Positions 53,537 through 62,534 of a stretch of 64,000 bases of DNA are shown here, piece after piece. Source of the stretch: VXPQ01 sp965248175 (GTDB lineage: Bacteria; Bacteroidota; Rhodothermia; Rhodothermales; VXPQ01); the NCBI GenBank assembly GCA_965248175.1, contig OZ252093.1, positions 1,364,001-1,428,000 on the forward strand. Reading direction: 5' to 3'. A model generated the notes under the pieces. The model saw only the letters and a list, made by a program, of their open reading frames with translations, had not been told where the DNA came from and did not search any database. How positions within the stretch are numbered: the first letter of the stretch is position 1; each line of letters opens with the position of its first letter. Position numbers and translations under genes: made by a program.

Positions 53537-54229
53537 ATGACTTCTATCCGAAACTTAAGTGGCCTCGTTGCCCTGCTCCTTATCACAGGATGTGGTACAG
53601 CAACCGATTCTGCCTCTCCTGTAGTAGGTAACACGGATGCTTCGTTCACTGCGGCTTTAGTTGTGAGGCCCAGTGAAGTATTTAAGGGTTACGTACTAGA
53701 AGATGCGGTTCAAGACTGTATCAACGATGTTGGTTCTGAAATAACGGACTTGGCGAATCGCTACAGAGAAGGTGGAATAACAGTTGAAGAACTAAACGTG
53801 GCGGCAAACGAAATCGTATCAGAATATCTTGAAGATCCCTGGTTGCGTATAGCAATTCCCCAATTGGTATCAGTTTCGACGCTGAATGTTTTACTGGAAA
53901 GTGAAGAGACAAGCGGGCTTGAGTCGTATATAGCGCACCATACGCAAGTCTTGGTGGATAACCATTCGCCACACGCTGAGAAGATATCGCAAGCGCTTGA
54001 GATGCTTGACGGTTATTGGAATGACGAAAAGATTCAAACTGCGGCTAAAAAAGCAATAGACAATGCTGAGTATTATCTCGGTAAATCCAGCGTTCATGTA
54101 GCAGCCAAAGCATCAGAGGACCAGCCGTCTACTGATGTTCCTATAGAAGAGCTTCAGGGAAGCAGGACGAAAGTCTATGCAGAAATGGGTTCTGGTGTCA
54201 AAAATCTTGAACAGCTTTTGGAGAAATAA
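53537..54229 (+). CDS. lipoprotein of unknown function
   Basis: The 230-residue product has a lipobox (LVALLLITGC) and a mainly helical mature part (CINDVGSEITDLANRYREGGITVEELNVAANEIVSEYLED; ISQALEMLDGYWNDEKIQTAAKKAIDNAEYYLG). It is AT-rich compared with the flanking chromosome and sits between a short secreted protein and an insertion sequence, so it is probably accessory. No family is recognised. Confidence 0.65.
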   Translation: MTSIRNLSGLVALLLITGCGTATDSASPVVGNTDASFTAALVVRPSEVFKGYVLEDAVQDCINDVGSEITDLANRYREGGITVEELNVAANEIVSEYLEDPWLRIAIPQLVSVSTLNVLLESEETSGLESYIAHHTQVLVDNHSPHAEKISQALEMLDGYWNDEKIQTAAKKAIDNAEYYLGKSSVHVAAKASEDQPSTDVPIEELQGSRTKVYAEMGSGVKNLEQLLEK

Positions 54230-54505
54230 GAGGCTGCAGGTGCTCGTGTAGGCAGCGTTTGATCCTCGAAGTAGGGTACGGCGCCCATGTTTTCTCGAAA
54301 TCGCCCGAATCCGTGCTTCTCTCGTTCGATAGGTTCCGGAAATCCGTATCGTAGCACGCTCTACCTGTGTAAACCCACCACGTTGTTCAGCGGGATATTC
54401 AGGGATTGGATGGGTGTTTGGTATTTCAAGCTTGCGTGTGGTCAGAAGTGGTCCGAAAAAACTGGACAGTTTTTTTCGGGTTTTTAAGTGTACTGTCGCG
54501 TCGGG

Positions 54506-55303
54506 TTATGCCGCTTTGGGCAGCGGTTTTCGTTCGTAGAATACGTCGTCGGGGGTTCGGTTGTCAAGTCCCTGGTGGGGACGTTCTTCGTTGAAGTAGC
54601 GCAGGTAATCGGCAATCCCCTTCTCGGCCTCGGCCACCGTCTCGTACGCGTGCCGGTAGACCTCTTCCTGCTTGAGGCTGCGCCAGAGGCGCTCCACGTA
54701 CACGTTATCGAGCCAGCGGCCCTTGCCGTCCATAGAGATGCGCACGCCATGCTCCTTGAGCGCACCGGTGAACGCCTCGGAGGTAAACTGCGCTCCCTGA
54801 TCGGTATTGAAGACCTCCGGGGCGCCGTAGCGGACAATGGCTTCTTCCATCGCTTCGACGCAAAAGGCGGCGTCCATCGTGTTCGATAGCCGGTGGGCGA
54901 GCACCTTGCGGCTATACCAGTCGATCACGGCCACAAGATAAAGAAAGCCCTTCGCCATAGGGATGTACGTAATGTCCGCCGCATAGACCTCGCGGGGTCT
55001 CGTCACCTTCATGCCTCTGAGCAGATAAGGATAAATCCTGTGCCCTTTTCCTGGAGACGACGTGCGGCGCTTGGGGTAAATGGCCCTAAGGCGCATGAGG
55101 CGAACGACGCGGCTTCTGGCGACACGGACGCCTCGCGCCTCGAGCATGCTCTTTATCGTGCGCGATCCGCTCGTGGGGCGTTCCATGTAGAGCCTGTCGA
55201 TCTCTTTCATCACGGTAAGGTTCTCCTCGCTCTCGCCCCGAGGAGTGTAGTAGGCCGTCGAACGACTCAACGACAAGAGCTTCGACTGGCGAACCGCGGG
55301 CAA
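54506..55303 (-). CDS. IS3-family transposase OrfB (DDE integrase core)
   Basis: The 265-residue protein has an HTH_21-like N-terminus (RPTSGSRTIKSMLEARGVRVARSRVVRLMRLRAIYPK) and the rve core with DDE residues: Asp in YAADITYIPM, Asp in FNTDQGAQFTS and Glu in DNVYVERLWRSLK. The end is IADYLRYFNEERPHQGLD. In IS3 elements it is normally made as an OrfAB fusion by -1 frameshifting. It looks complete and may be functional. Confidence 0.93.
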   Translation of the reverse strand: MPAVRQSKLLSLSRSTAYYTPRGESEENLTVMKEIDRLYMERPTSGSRTIKSMLEARGVRVARSRVVRLMRLRAIYPKRRTSSPGKGHRIYPYLLRGMKVTRPREVYAADITYIPMAKGFLYLVAVIDWYSRKVLAHRLSNTMDAAFCVEAMEEAIVRYGAPEVFNTDQGAQFTSEAFTGALKEHGVRISMDGKGRWLDNVYVERLWRSLKQEEVYRHAYETVAEAEKGIADYLRYFNEERPHQGLDNRTPDDVFYERKPLPKAA

Positions 55304-55338
55304 GGCATGGGCGCGATCTATCCTCGCCCGGCGCTCGG

Positions 55339-55632
55339 CTAACGGTCTCGACCGAGCGCCTTCGATAAAAAATCCTTCTCCATCGACAACTCTCCGATCT
55401 TCGCGTGAAGCACCTTTATCTGATCGTCGCGCTCGTCCGGGGCGCCGCCGCGGCCTCGGGTGAACGCCTCCTCGGCGGTCTCTACCAGCTGCTTCTTCCA
55501 GGATTGTATCTGGTTCGGGTGCACCTCGAAGCGCTCGGCGAGTTCGGCCAGCGTACGGTCGCCGCGAACGGCGGCGAGGGCTACCTTCGCCTTGAACGAA
55601 GGACTATGGGTTCTGCGTGTGCGTCTTGACAT
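55339..55632 (-). CDS. IS3-family transposase OrfA (helix-turn-helix)
   Basis: Starting at MSRRTRRTHSPSFKAKVALAAVRGDRTLAELAERFEVHPNQIQSWKKQ, this 97-residue protein is the HTH_Tnp_1 domain of IS3 OrfA, with a leucine-zipper-like end (DDQIKVLHAKIGELSMEKDFLSKALG). It lies just upstream of OrfB in the same direction, as expected. Confidence 0.9.
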   Translation of the reverse strand: MSRRTRRTHSPSFKAKVALAAVRGDRTLAELAERFEVHPNQIQSWKKQLVETAEEAFTRGRGGAPDERDDQIKVLHAKIGELSMEKDFLSKALGRDR

Positions 55633-55673
55633 GGGTCTCGTCGGGTTGATTGTATCGGAACAAGGTCGCAACG

Positions 55674-56555
55674 CTACACCTTAAATCCCGCCAAAATCTG
55701 TCCAATCAACCCGAACCACCTCTGTCTGTGCCAATTGTATCGGTGCAGCCAGCGGGGCAGGTGCTCGCCGCGCTGGCTGGAGCTGTCGTAGGCGCGTGCG
55801 TAGGCCCATTCGCGCAGCGCGGATTGGATGAAGCGTTCGGCTTTGCCGTTGGTTCTCGGGGTATAGGGCCGAGTGCGGATATGGCGCAGTTTCAGTCGTC
55901 GGCACAATTTTGCGAAGCGTTTCGAGCGGTAGCAGGAGTCGTTGTCGGTCATTACGCGGGTGAAGGCGACTCCGAGGGTTCGGAAGTAGCACAGGGCGTC
56001 AAGCAACGCGCCACAGGCGCTGTGCGCGGTCTCGCCGGGTTGGATGCACGCAAAGCTCACTCGGCAATGGTCGTCGATGGCCACATGCACGTATTCCCAT
56101 GCCGGCTCCTGCGGAGTTCTTTCGTCGGTATACCGGTGACCCGATGGCCCGGACGCACAAAACGCCCTAACCGCTTGATGTCCGGGTGTAACAGGTCGCC
56201 CGGATGGGGGTAGACGTAACGCAGAAACGCAACCGGAGGGTCCAGATGGGACAATCGGTTCAATCCGGCCCACCGTGCTGTGCGCCACCCCGGTTCTTCG
56301 GCTAATCTCGCGATAGGTGCACCGGGCGCGGCGCAGGGCCATGATCGCCGCACGTTGCGCTTGCGGGATGCGATGCGGGCAGCCGAGCGGACGCGAAGAA
56401 CGGTCCCGGAGACCTCTTCGTCCCTGTGCCCGATATCGGGCCAGCCACTTGTAGGCCGTGCGTACGCTGACCCCTGAGGCTTGGGCGGCTTCCTCGACGC
56501 GAAGCCCCCCGTTAACGATGCGACGCACCAGAATCTCTCGACCTTTCGGCGTCAA
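55674..56555 (-). pseudogene. IS481-like transposase with internal frameshifts
   Basis: The N-terminus (MTPKGREILVRRIVNGGLRVEEAAQASGVSVRTAYKWLARYRAQG) is the HTH of IS481-type transposases. The integrase core has DDHCRVSF, TDNDSCYRS and NGKAERFIQSALREWAY for the DDE triad. Between about 56110 and 56260 the main frame gives nonsense, while another frame carries the expected GLNRLSHLDPPV ... HPDIKRLGRFVRPGHRVTG. Two shifts thus surround this part and the enzyme is probably inactive. The element end is near 55651; the other end is not resolved. A relic of the same end lies at 9112. Confidence 0.82.
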
Positions 56556-57080
56556 TCGGGCATTCTTGTGAATGTCCGTTCGGCTCTCTCCCTGACTTTC
56601 GGTTCACATATCCCTAATAAACTCGGGCATCAGGCGCGAATGAACAACCTACTGAGAGATCACATCTACCGCGCGAGAATCGCGTCTCAGCCGTCGAACT
56701 CCAGCACGCCGCGCTCCCAAAGCGCATGGATCGCGCCATTGACGGCGCCGGCGCTCAGACCGGTCCCTCGCTGGATGGTCTTTTCCGATCCGTACACTTG
56801 GCCCTGATGGCTCCACAGATAGGCGTACACTCTCCACACGCTGGCCGGTCGGACCGGTTGCATTCCTCGCGGCAATAGCGCTCGATGCCCGTCGGGCCGC
56901 GGTATGCGGCGCTGATCCGGAAACGGCTGACTATCGGTCCTCGGATAGACCGGCGCGGCGGGGCCGGCGCTGCGGACAGATCACGCGCGGCTTGTACCTG
57001 CAGCGATTGCAGCGAACGCCCCGGTCAACGCGGGATGCGATGATGCGGGTCGCGCCCCGGCCTGTTTCGCACGGCGCGGG
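56556..57080. other. region between the IS and the PQQ dehydrogenase, mostly non-coding
   Basis: Apart from the possible winged-helix ORF described separately, I see nothing coding. A minus-strand frame near 56940-57030 includes RCNRCRYKP followed by VICP, a zinc-finger-like scrap, and may belong to the same decayed accessory gene set. Confidence 0.35.
56687..56875 (-). CDS. possible small winged-helix protein or fragment
   Basis: The 62-residue frame (MQPVRPASVWRVYAYLWSHQGQVYGSEKTIQRGTGLSAGAVNGAIHALWERGVLEFDG) has the helix-turn-helix-wing pattern of MarR/Rrf2-like domains. The frame is open upstream without an ATG (AGPAAPVYPRTDSQPFPDQ), so it may be the end of a longer gene that has lost its start. 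Low certainty. Confidence 0.35.
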   Translation of the reverse strand: MPRGMQPVRPASVWRVYAYLWSHQGQVYGSEKTIQRGTGLSAGAVNGAIHALWERGVLEFDG

Positions 57081-59246
57081 TTATTCCCCTCCCGTATCGT
57101 CCGTCTCTTCCGCGGGCGCTTCATCCGGCAGCGCAAACGCTACCAGCATACCTCCAACGGGCCGGTTCGTCTTGCCGCCGCCTGCCGAAATCGCCACATA
57201 CTGCTTCCCGTCCACCATGTATGTGCTGGGCGTAGCATTCCCGCCGAAAGGCAGATCGGCTTCCCACAGCACCTCGCCCGTTTCCTTGTCGAAGGCCCGT
57301 ATTGTCTCGTCGGCAGTGGCGCCGATAAACAACACGCCGCCCGCTGTCACGATCGGCCCGCCGTAATTTTCCGTACCTGTCTGCGGAATGCCGCGCGCCG
57401 TCAACTCCTCGTACTCGCCAAGCGGTACGGTCCATTTGATCTCGCCCGTGTTCAGATCTACGGCGTTCAGCGTACCCCAGGGCGGTTTGATGGCAGGGTA
57501 GCCTTCGTGATCCAGCCAGCGCTGGAACCCCCGGAAACCGTACGGCGGCACATATTCGTCTTCCCCGTCTTCATCCTCTACCATGGCTGTTTCCTCGCCG
57601 AAGAGATGGTCTAGAATCATGTTCAGAAACTCCTCGGGGACCTGGTCGAAGGCAGGCATGCGCGCGCCGCCCTGTACGAGCAGCGCCATGGCCTGCTCCC
57701 GACTGTAGCGCTCGCTCATATCCGTGAGCGCCGGAAAGCCTCCTCCCGGATCGCCGCTGCCGTCGAGACCGTGGCAGGACGCGCATACTGATCGGTAGTA
57801 TCGTTCCCCGCGAGGCAGGGGCGTACCGTCCTCACGCCTCGTCGGGATGAGCTGGTAGAACCACGGCATCTCGTTGACATTCACGTACAATATGCCGTCG
57901 GGGTCGGCAGCCGATCCGCCCCATTCCATGCCCCCGTCGTATCCCGGAAACTTGATTTTCTGCTCCAGACTCGGCGGCGGGAACGACCCGTAGGCGCCGG
58001 ATTGCGTAATCAGGTCAGTGGTCAACTGTTGGGCTTCCGGCGAGATATTCGATACGTCGTCCAGCGTGTATTCCTGCCGTATGAGCGGCGCCGGCCATGT
58101 AGGGAAGGGCTGCGTCGGCCATGCGTCCATGTCCGGCAATTCCGATACGGGGGAAGGGCGTTCCTCGATTGGCCAGAGCGGCTCGCCCGTAACCCGGTCG
58201 AAGACGTAGAGCAGACCCATCTTCGTACCCTGGGCGGCTATGTCTACCCATTCTCCCTCATGCCGGACGGTTAGCAGCGTGGCCGGGGTCGGAAGGTCCA
58301 TGTCCCACAGGTCGTGATGGACGAACTGGAAGTGCCACAGGCGCTCGCCGGTGCGCGCATCCAGCGCAATAAGGGAGTTGGCGAACAGATTCTCGCCGAA
58401 CCGGTCGCCGCCATAAAAATCAGGGCCTGCGGTTTCCGTGGAGGAGTATACGATGCCCCGCTCCGTATCCATCGAAATGCCGGACCAGTCCGAAGCGCCC
58501 CCCGTGTATTCCAGATAGCCTTCCGGCCACGTCTCCGATCCGAATTCCCCCGGGCGGGGCAGAGTATGGAATATCCAGACGCGTTCTCCGGTCCGTGCGT
58601 CGAGCGCAATGACCGCGCCGGGTACGTTTTCCGCGACCCGTACGCCGAAAATAAGCATGTCTTCGTAGACGTATCCGCCCGAGTTCAGGCCCACGTTCGG
58701 GCGGCCTTCCCAGTCGATGCGGTCGCCTATATGGAGCCAGCCGCCTTCGCCGAACGAGGGGACCGGCTCGCCCGTTTCTGCGTCGAGGGAGTACATCCAG
58801 GGGCCTTTCGTCGTGAAGATGCGCCCGTTTTCTCCGTCTTCCCAGTATATGAGGCCCCGTTGACGGCCGCCGCCCTGGTGCATGCCGCCGCCGAAGGGAT
58901 TGGTTTCGTCGGGATTGAAGATCCACAGGTGCTCGCCCGTTGCGGCGTTCAGCGCCGTTACCTTGCGGGTCGGGGTAGCCGTGTACAGCACGCCGTCCAC
59001 GATGAGGTTGTTGGACTGGTACTCGCTCTCGTCTCCCGTGTCGTACGCCCACGCCATTTTCAGCAGGTGGACATTCTCCGTATTGATCTGATCGAGCAGG
59101 GAATACTGGTTGCTGCTCGGATGACCGAGGTAATTCGCCCAGTCCGCACCGGTGCCGACCGGCGCGCGCGGGGGCGCTTCCGAACAGGCGGACAGGGTTG
59201 CGGCAAGCGCCGCAGCGACGACCAGGCGGGAGAGGAAGCGGGTCAT
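57081..59246 (-). CDS. PQQ-dependent dehydrogenase fused to cytochrome c domain, lipoprotein
   Basis: The 721-residue protein has a lipobox (ATLSAC) and PQQ-propeller blades: DWANYLGHPSSNQYSLLDQINTENV, TATPTRKVTALNAATGEHLWIF, SLIALDARTGERLWHFQFVHHDLWDMDLP, and LNAVDLNTGEIKWTVPLGEYEE. A cytochrome c domain is inserted, with CASCHG at 488-493 and an axial Met probably in GARMPAF. It oxidises an alcohol, aldose or similar substrate in the periplasm and passes electrons through haem c. It follows an amidohydrolase gene on the same strand by 72 bp, so the two may form an operon. Confidence 0.92.
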   Translation of the reverse strand: MTRFLSRLVVAAALAATLSACSEAPPRAPVGTGADWANYLGHPSSNQYSLLDQINTENVHLLKMAWAYDTGDESEYQSNNLIVDGVLYTATPTRKVTALNAATGEHLWIFNPDETNPFGGGMHQGGGRQRGLIYWEDGENGRIFTTKGPWMYSLDAETGEPVPSFGEGGWLHIGDRIDWEGRPNVGLNSGGYVYEDMLIFGVRVAENVPGAVIALDARTGERVWIFHTLPRPGEFGSETWPEGYLEYTGGASDWSGISMDTERGIVYSSTETAGPDFYGGDRFGENLFANSLIALDARTGERLWHFQFVHHDLWDMDLPTPATLLTVRHEGEWVDIAAQGTKMGLLYVFDRVTGEPLWPIEERPSPVSELPDMDAWPTQPFPTWPAPLIRQEYTLDDVSNISPEAQQLTTDLITQSGAYGSFPPPSLEQKIKFPGYDGGMEWGGSAADPDGILYVNVNEMPWFYQLIPTRREDGTPLPRGERYYRSVCASCHGLDGSGDPGGGFPALTDMSERYSREQAMALLVQGGARMPAFDQVPEEFLNMILDHLFGEETAMVEDEDGEDEYVPPYGFRGFQRWLDHEGYPAIKPPWGTLNAVDLNTGEIKWTVPLGEYEELTARGIPQTGTENYGGPIVTAGGVLFIGATADETIRAFDKETGEVLWEADLPFGGNATPSTYMVDGKQYVAISAGGGKTNRPVGGMLVAFALPDEAPAEETDDTGGE

Positions 59247-59318
59247 ATCGTCAGGGTGTTGAGAGAGCGCGGCGCCGGGTTGCGGCGGCTGTTGCGAAGG
59301 AGTACTTATACCGCAGGA

Positions 59319-60467
59319 TTACGAATCCGGGAAAAGCGAAGGATCGAGTCCGGGGATGATCCTGAGCGCGTTTTCATAGTAGATTTTTCGCAGCACATCG
59401 TCCGGGAGATTCATGCCGTACATGCTCCAGAAAGCATGCCGTTTGCGGTAATACGGAAAGTATTCGTCCGCCGTTTCGAAGATGCGGAAGTAGACATGGT
59501 ATTCGTCCGGCGCCCAGGAGTCCTTGCCCATGAGCACCCGGTCCTGGTATTTCGTCAGGAAGGCGCTCGCGGTGCGCGGCTGGCGGCCCAGTTCGCCGAT
59601 GACCGCCCCGAGTTCGGTGTACATGTTGGGCATTTTGTCCAGCAGGTCGCCCAGCCGCCCGAGGTCGTTGCCCAGCCAGCCCATGTGTGCGCTGATGAAA
59701 ATGGTGTCCGGATGCCTGGCGATCAGGTTCCAGTGTTCGCCCATGATCGTTTCCCAGGACGGGACCGGATCGCGCTTGCGGCGCGGGCGCTCCTTGAGTT
59801 CGAACCAGCGCTCGTTGAAGCGGTCGTGCGGCTCCCAGAAGGGCGCCGGATCTCCCGTATGGATGAGGACGGGAATGCCCAGCTCGCCGGCCTTTTGCCA
59901 GATGGGGTCCAGTTTCGGGTCGTCCGTTCGGACCCGCGTACTGTCCTCGTAGAAGATGTACATGCCGAGGCTTTTGTAAATCTTCAGCCCTTTGGCGCCC
60001 TGCTGCACGTCTTTTTCCAGCTGGGCGGCCGCTTTCGCGCCGAAGTCGGGGTCGTCCACCGTCTCGAAGTCGATGTTCGCATAATGCACGAAGCGCCCCG
60101 GGGCGTGCAGGTCCGAGGCTGCGATCCTCTGCTGGAGTTCTTCGCCGCTTCCTCCGCTGAGATTCACCATGACGGCCATGTTCATTGCGTCCATGTCCGC
60201 AACCATGGCGGCGATATCTTCACTGGACATCTCGGCGATGCCCCACTGGTGCGCATGAGCGTCCACGAACGGGAATTTCGCGCGGGTTACCTCACGCCCC
60301 TCGACGACCAGCGTGGAACGGGGCGCATAGTCTTCCCATTGCATTTCCTGGGCCTGTGCGGCAGGAACGGGCACGGTAGCTGCCAGCGCAGCAGAGGCGA
60401 ACGCTGCGGCGAGGAGGAAAACGGATGTTTCGCGGGGGCGGCGAAGCAAAGCAGTCAGAAGCATCAT
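59319..60467 (-). CDS. exported amidohydrolase family (amidohydrolase 2) metal-dependent hydrolase
   Basis: A 382-residue protein with a signal peptide (SVFLLAAAFASAALAATVPVPAAQAQ). The TIM-barrel metal site is visible: VDAHAHQWG (N-terminal HxH), a Lys in KGLKIYKSLG, IPVLIHTGDP (His), FISAHMGWLGND (His) and VLMGKDSWAPDEY (Asp). Family members hydrolyse or decarboxylate ring carboxylates. Export is unusual for this fold but occurs in Bacteroidota. The gene precedes the PQQ dehydrogenase and may work on the same compound class. Confidence 0.87.
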   Translation of the reverse strand: MMLLTALLRRPRETSVFLLAAAFASAALAATVPVPAAQAQEMQWEDYAPRSTLVVEGREVTRAKFPFVDAHAHQWGIAEMSSEDIAAMVADMDAMNMAVMVNLSGGSGEELQQRIAASDLHAPGRFVHYANIDFETVDDPDFGAKAAAQLEKDVQQGAKGLKIYKSLGMYIFYEDSTRVRTDDPKLDPIWQKAGELGIPVLIHTGDPAPFWEPHDRFNERWFELKERPRRKRDPVPSWETIMGEHWNLIARHPDTIFISAHMGWLGNDLGRLGDLLDKMPNMYTELGAVIGELGRQPRTASAFLTKYQDRVLMGKDSWAPDEYHVYFRIFETADEYFPYYRKRHAFWSMYGMNLPDDVLRKIYYENALRIIPGLDPSLFPDS

Positions 60468-61262
60468 AGCCGGGATTAGAACAGGGGAAGCGTCAGTGAA
60501 GAGCGAACGAAGTACAAGCGGGAAATTCGGAACCGTATGGGGAAAGGCGCTTGGCGTGCATCAAAATAGCGGTATGCGGCCTAAAAGGAAATAAAAGAAG
60601 ATGCGTGCGCGCGCATTGTATCTTTACTTCCGGGCCTGTTATCCATCTTGTACCGAAAACCTCATGCAGCGTTTGATCCTCATAGCGCTTGTCGCCACCG
60701 TAGCGGGTGCATGCGTTTCGGTTGTCCATGCACAGGACCGGACCGGCGAGAGGCTACATGAGGCGGCACGCGAAGGGCAGGTCGAGGAGGTGGAGCGATT
60801 GATTGCTTCCGGCGCCGACGTGAACGCGAAAGATGATCGCGGCTTGACACCGTTGCACGGGGCAGTGCGCAGGGGGCATGCCGGTGTGGCGGAAGTGCTG
60901 CTTGTCGCTGGCGCGGACGTGAATGCGAAAGATGGTAGTGCCGTTACGCCGTTACACCTGGCGGTGCGGGGGGAGGATGCCGAAGTGGTGGAAGCATTGA
61001 TTGCCGCGGGCGCCGATGTGAATGCGAAGGATGATCACGGCGGGACACCGTTGCACGGGATGGCGCGCAGGGGGCATGCCGGTGTGGCGGAAGTGCTGCT
61101 TGCCGCCGGCGCCGACGTGAACGCAAAAGACGACTATAATATTACGCCGTTGCACGAGTCGGCATTTGGAGAAGACCCCAAAATGGTAGAGATATTGCTT
61201 GGGGAGTTATAAGGAATTGTTGACAAGAGGGAATAAATATCGTATTATTACAGGTGCACAAA

Positions 61263-62217
61263 ATGGAGACCGTCATGGCACATGTAGCACCTGGAAAAGC
61301 GCACCGCAGCGGCATTACCCTGATGCAACTGGCCGATATGTTTCCCGACGAGGAAGCGGCCCGCAAGTGGTTCGAATCTCGTATCTGGCCGGACGGTCGC
61401 CATTGCCCGCGCTGCAAGGGAACACGCACCCGCGAAGCGTCTCATCATTGCATGCCCTACTGGTGCACCGACTGCCGCAAGTACTTTTCCGTCAAGGTCG
61501 GAACGGTCATGGAGGGGTCGAATCTGTCGCTCCGCAAATGGGCGTATGCGATTTACCTGCATACGACAAATCTGAAAGGCGTTTCCTCGATGAAACTGCA
61601 TCGGGATATCGGGATCGCGCAGAACTCGGCGTGGCACCTGCTCCAACGCATCCGCAAGGCGTTCGAGGGCGCCGATAACGACCTGTTCGGCGGCCCCGTT
61701 GAAGTCGATGAGACGTACGTAGGGGGCACGGAATCGAACAAGCACGAATCGAAGAAACTCCACGCTGGCCGGGGAACTGTAGGCAAGACCGCCGTTGTCG
61801 GAGCAAAGGATCGGGCCACTGGCAAGATCAAGGCGGAAGTCGTGCAGAATACGACAAGCCGGACGTTGCAAGGCTTCGTTCTGGACAACGCCGAATTGGG
61901 TGCGGTCGTCTACACGGACGACAACAAGGCATACGCGGGTCTGCCGGTACATCTACGACCTTGCGAGCGTCCAGCACTCGGTAGGCGAATACGTACGCGG
62001 CATGGCGCACACCAACGGCATAGAATCGTTCTGGGCAACCCTCAAACGAGCACACAAGGGCGTATACCACAAGATGAGCCGCAAGCACCTTCACCGCTAT
62101 GTGGCGGATTTCTCAGGCCGCCACGGATTGCGCGAACTCGACACGCTGGAACAGATGGGCCTTGTCGCCTGCGCAATGGTGGGCAAGCGGCTCCGGTACA
62201 GAACGCTGGTGGCTTAA
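61263..62217 (+). pseudogene. IS1595-family transposase, frameshifted
   Basis: The first part has the zinc-ribbon CPRCKGTRTREASHHCMPYWCTDCRKYFSVKVGT and the ISXO2-like core (GPVEVDETYVGGTESNKH, VYTDDNKAYAG). Near 61945 the frame shifts; the other frame continues YIYDLASVQHSVGEYVRGMAHTNGIESFWATLKRAHKGVYHKM to 62217. The residues expected for the DDE-type site are present on both sides of the break, so a one-base change would restore the enzyme. ATG or GTG starts between 61254 and 61275 are all possible. Confidence 0.9.
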
Positions 62218-62534
62218 TCCGGCACGGACCGCAAGCCCGCGCCATGCGATAGGCCCGCAGCGTCGATGATTGCGTACACCGCAGGGGATATCTCGCCATG
62301 CCAGGCAAGGTCTACGTCAGAGAGTGTCCACGTATCCTTAAAGGCGGCCTCTGAACCTATTGGGGCGGAATAGTTGCGGTTAGAGTTGAACGGCGGGTCG
62401 AGGTAGATGAGATCGACCGAGGCGGAGTTCATGCCCCTCATTACGTCCAGATTGTCGCCCGTCCACAGGGTCCGGTTTGCCCAATTCGGCCCGGTTGTTG
62501 CCGTGTGTGTGTGTGCGTGTGTGTGTGTGTGCAT
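62214..62534 (-). pseudogene. N-terminal fragment of a DNA adenine/cytosine-N4 methyltransferase, IS passenger
   Basis: After a start inside a CA repeat (MHTHTHAHTHTATTG) the fragment reads RTLWTGDNLDVMRGMNSASVDLIYLDPPFNSNRNY, with the catalytic DPPF motif of beta-type DNA methyltransferases, then AAFKDTWTLSDVDLAWHGEI and IIDAAGLSHGAGLRS. The SAM-binding FxGxG part, expected towards the C-terminus, is missing: the frame stops at 62214, overlapping the convergent transposase stop. It cannot be a working methyltransferase. Confidence 0.82.
62503..62532. repeat. dinucleotide (GT/CA) microsatellite in the methyltransferase 5' coding region
   Basis: Thirty bases of alternating GT with one interruption (GC), immediately downstream of the ATG of the methyltransferase fragment on the minus strand. 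Unit changes would shift that reading frame, as in phase-variable methyltransferase genes. Confidence 0.8.

Larger units (their letters stand above)
54440..55671 (-). mobile_element. IS3-family element, ends not fully resolved
   Basis: Two overlapping-style ORFs in IS3 order (OrfA at 55339-55632, OrfB at 54506-55303) are present. A likely left end lies near 54450 (GGTCCGAAAAAACTGGACAG). The matching inverted repeat was not found on the right, where an IS481-like end begins at 55651 only 19 bp from OrfA, so the right end may be lost or interrupted. Confidence 0.75.

Noticed and set aside
58314..60479. Plus-strand ORF of 721 codons opposite the PQQ dehydrogenase and amidohydrolase
   Set aside because: Shadow of two well-supported minus-strand genes; its translation has no recognisable domain and is rich in Arg, Val and His as expected from antisense of GC-rich genes.
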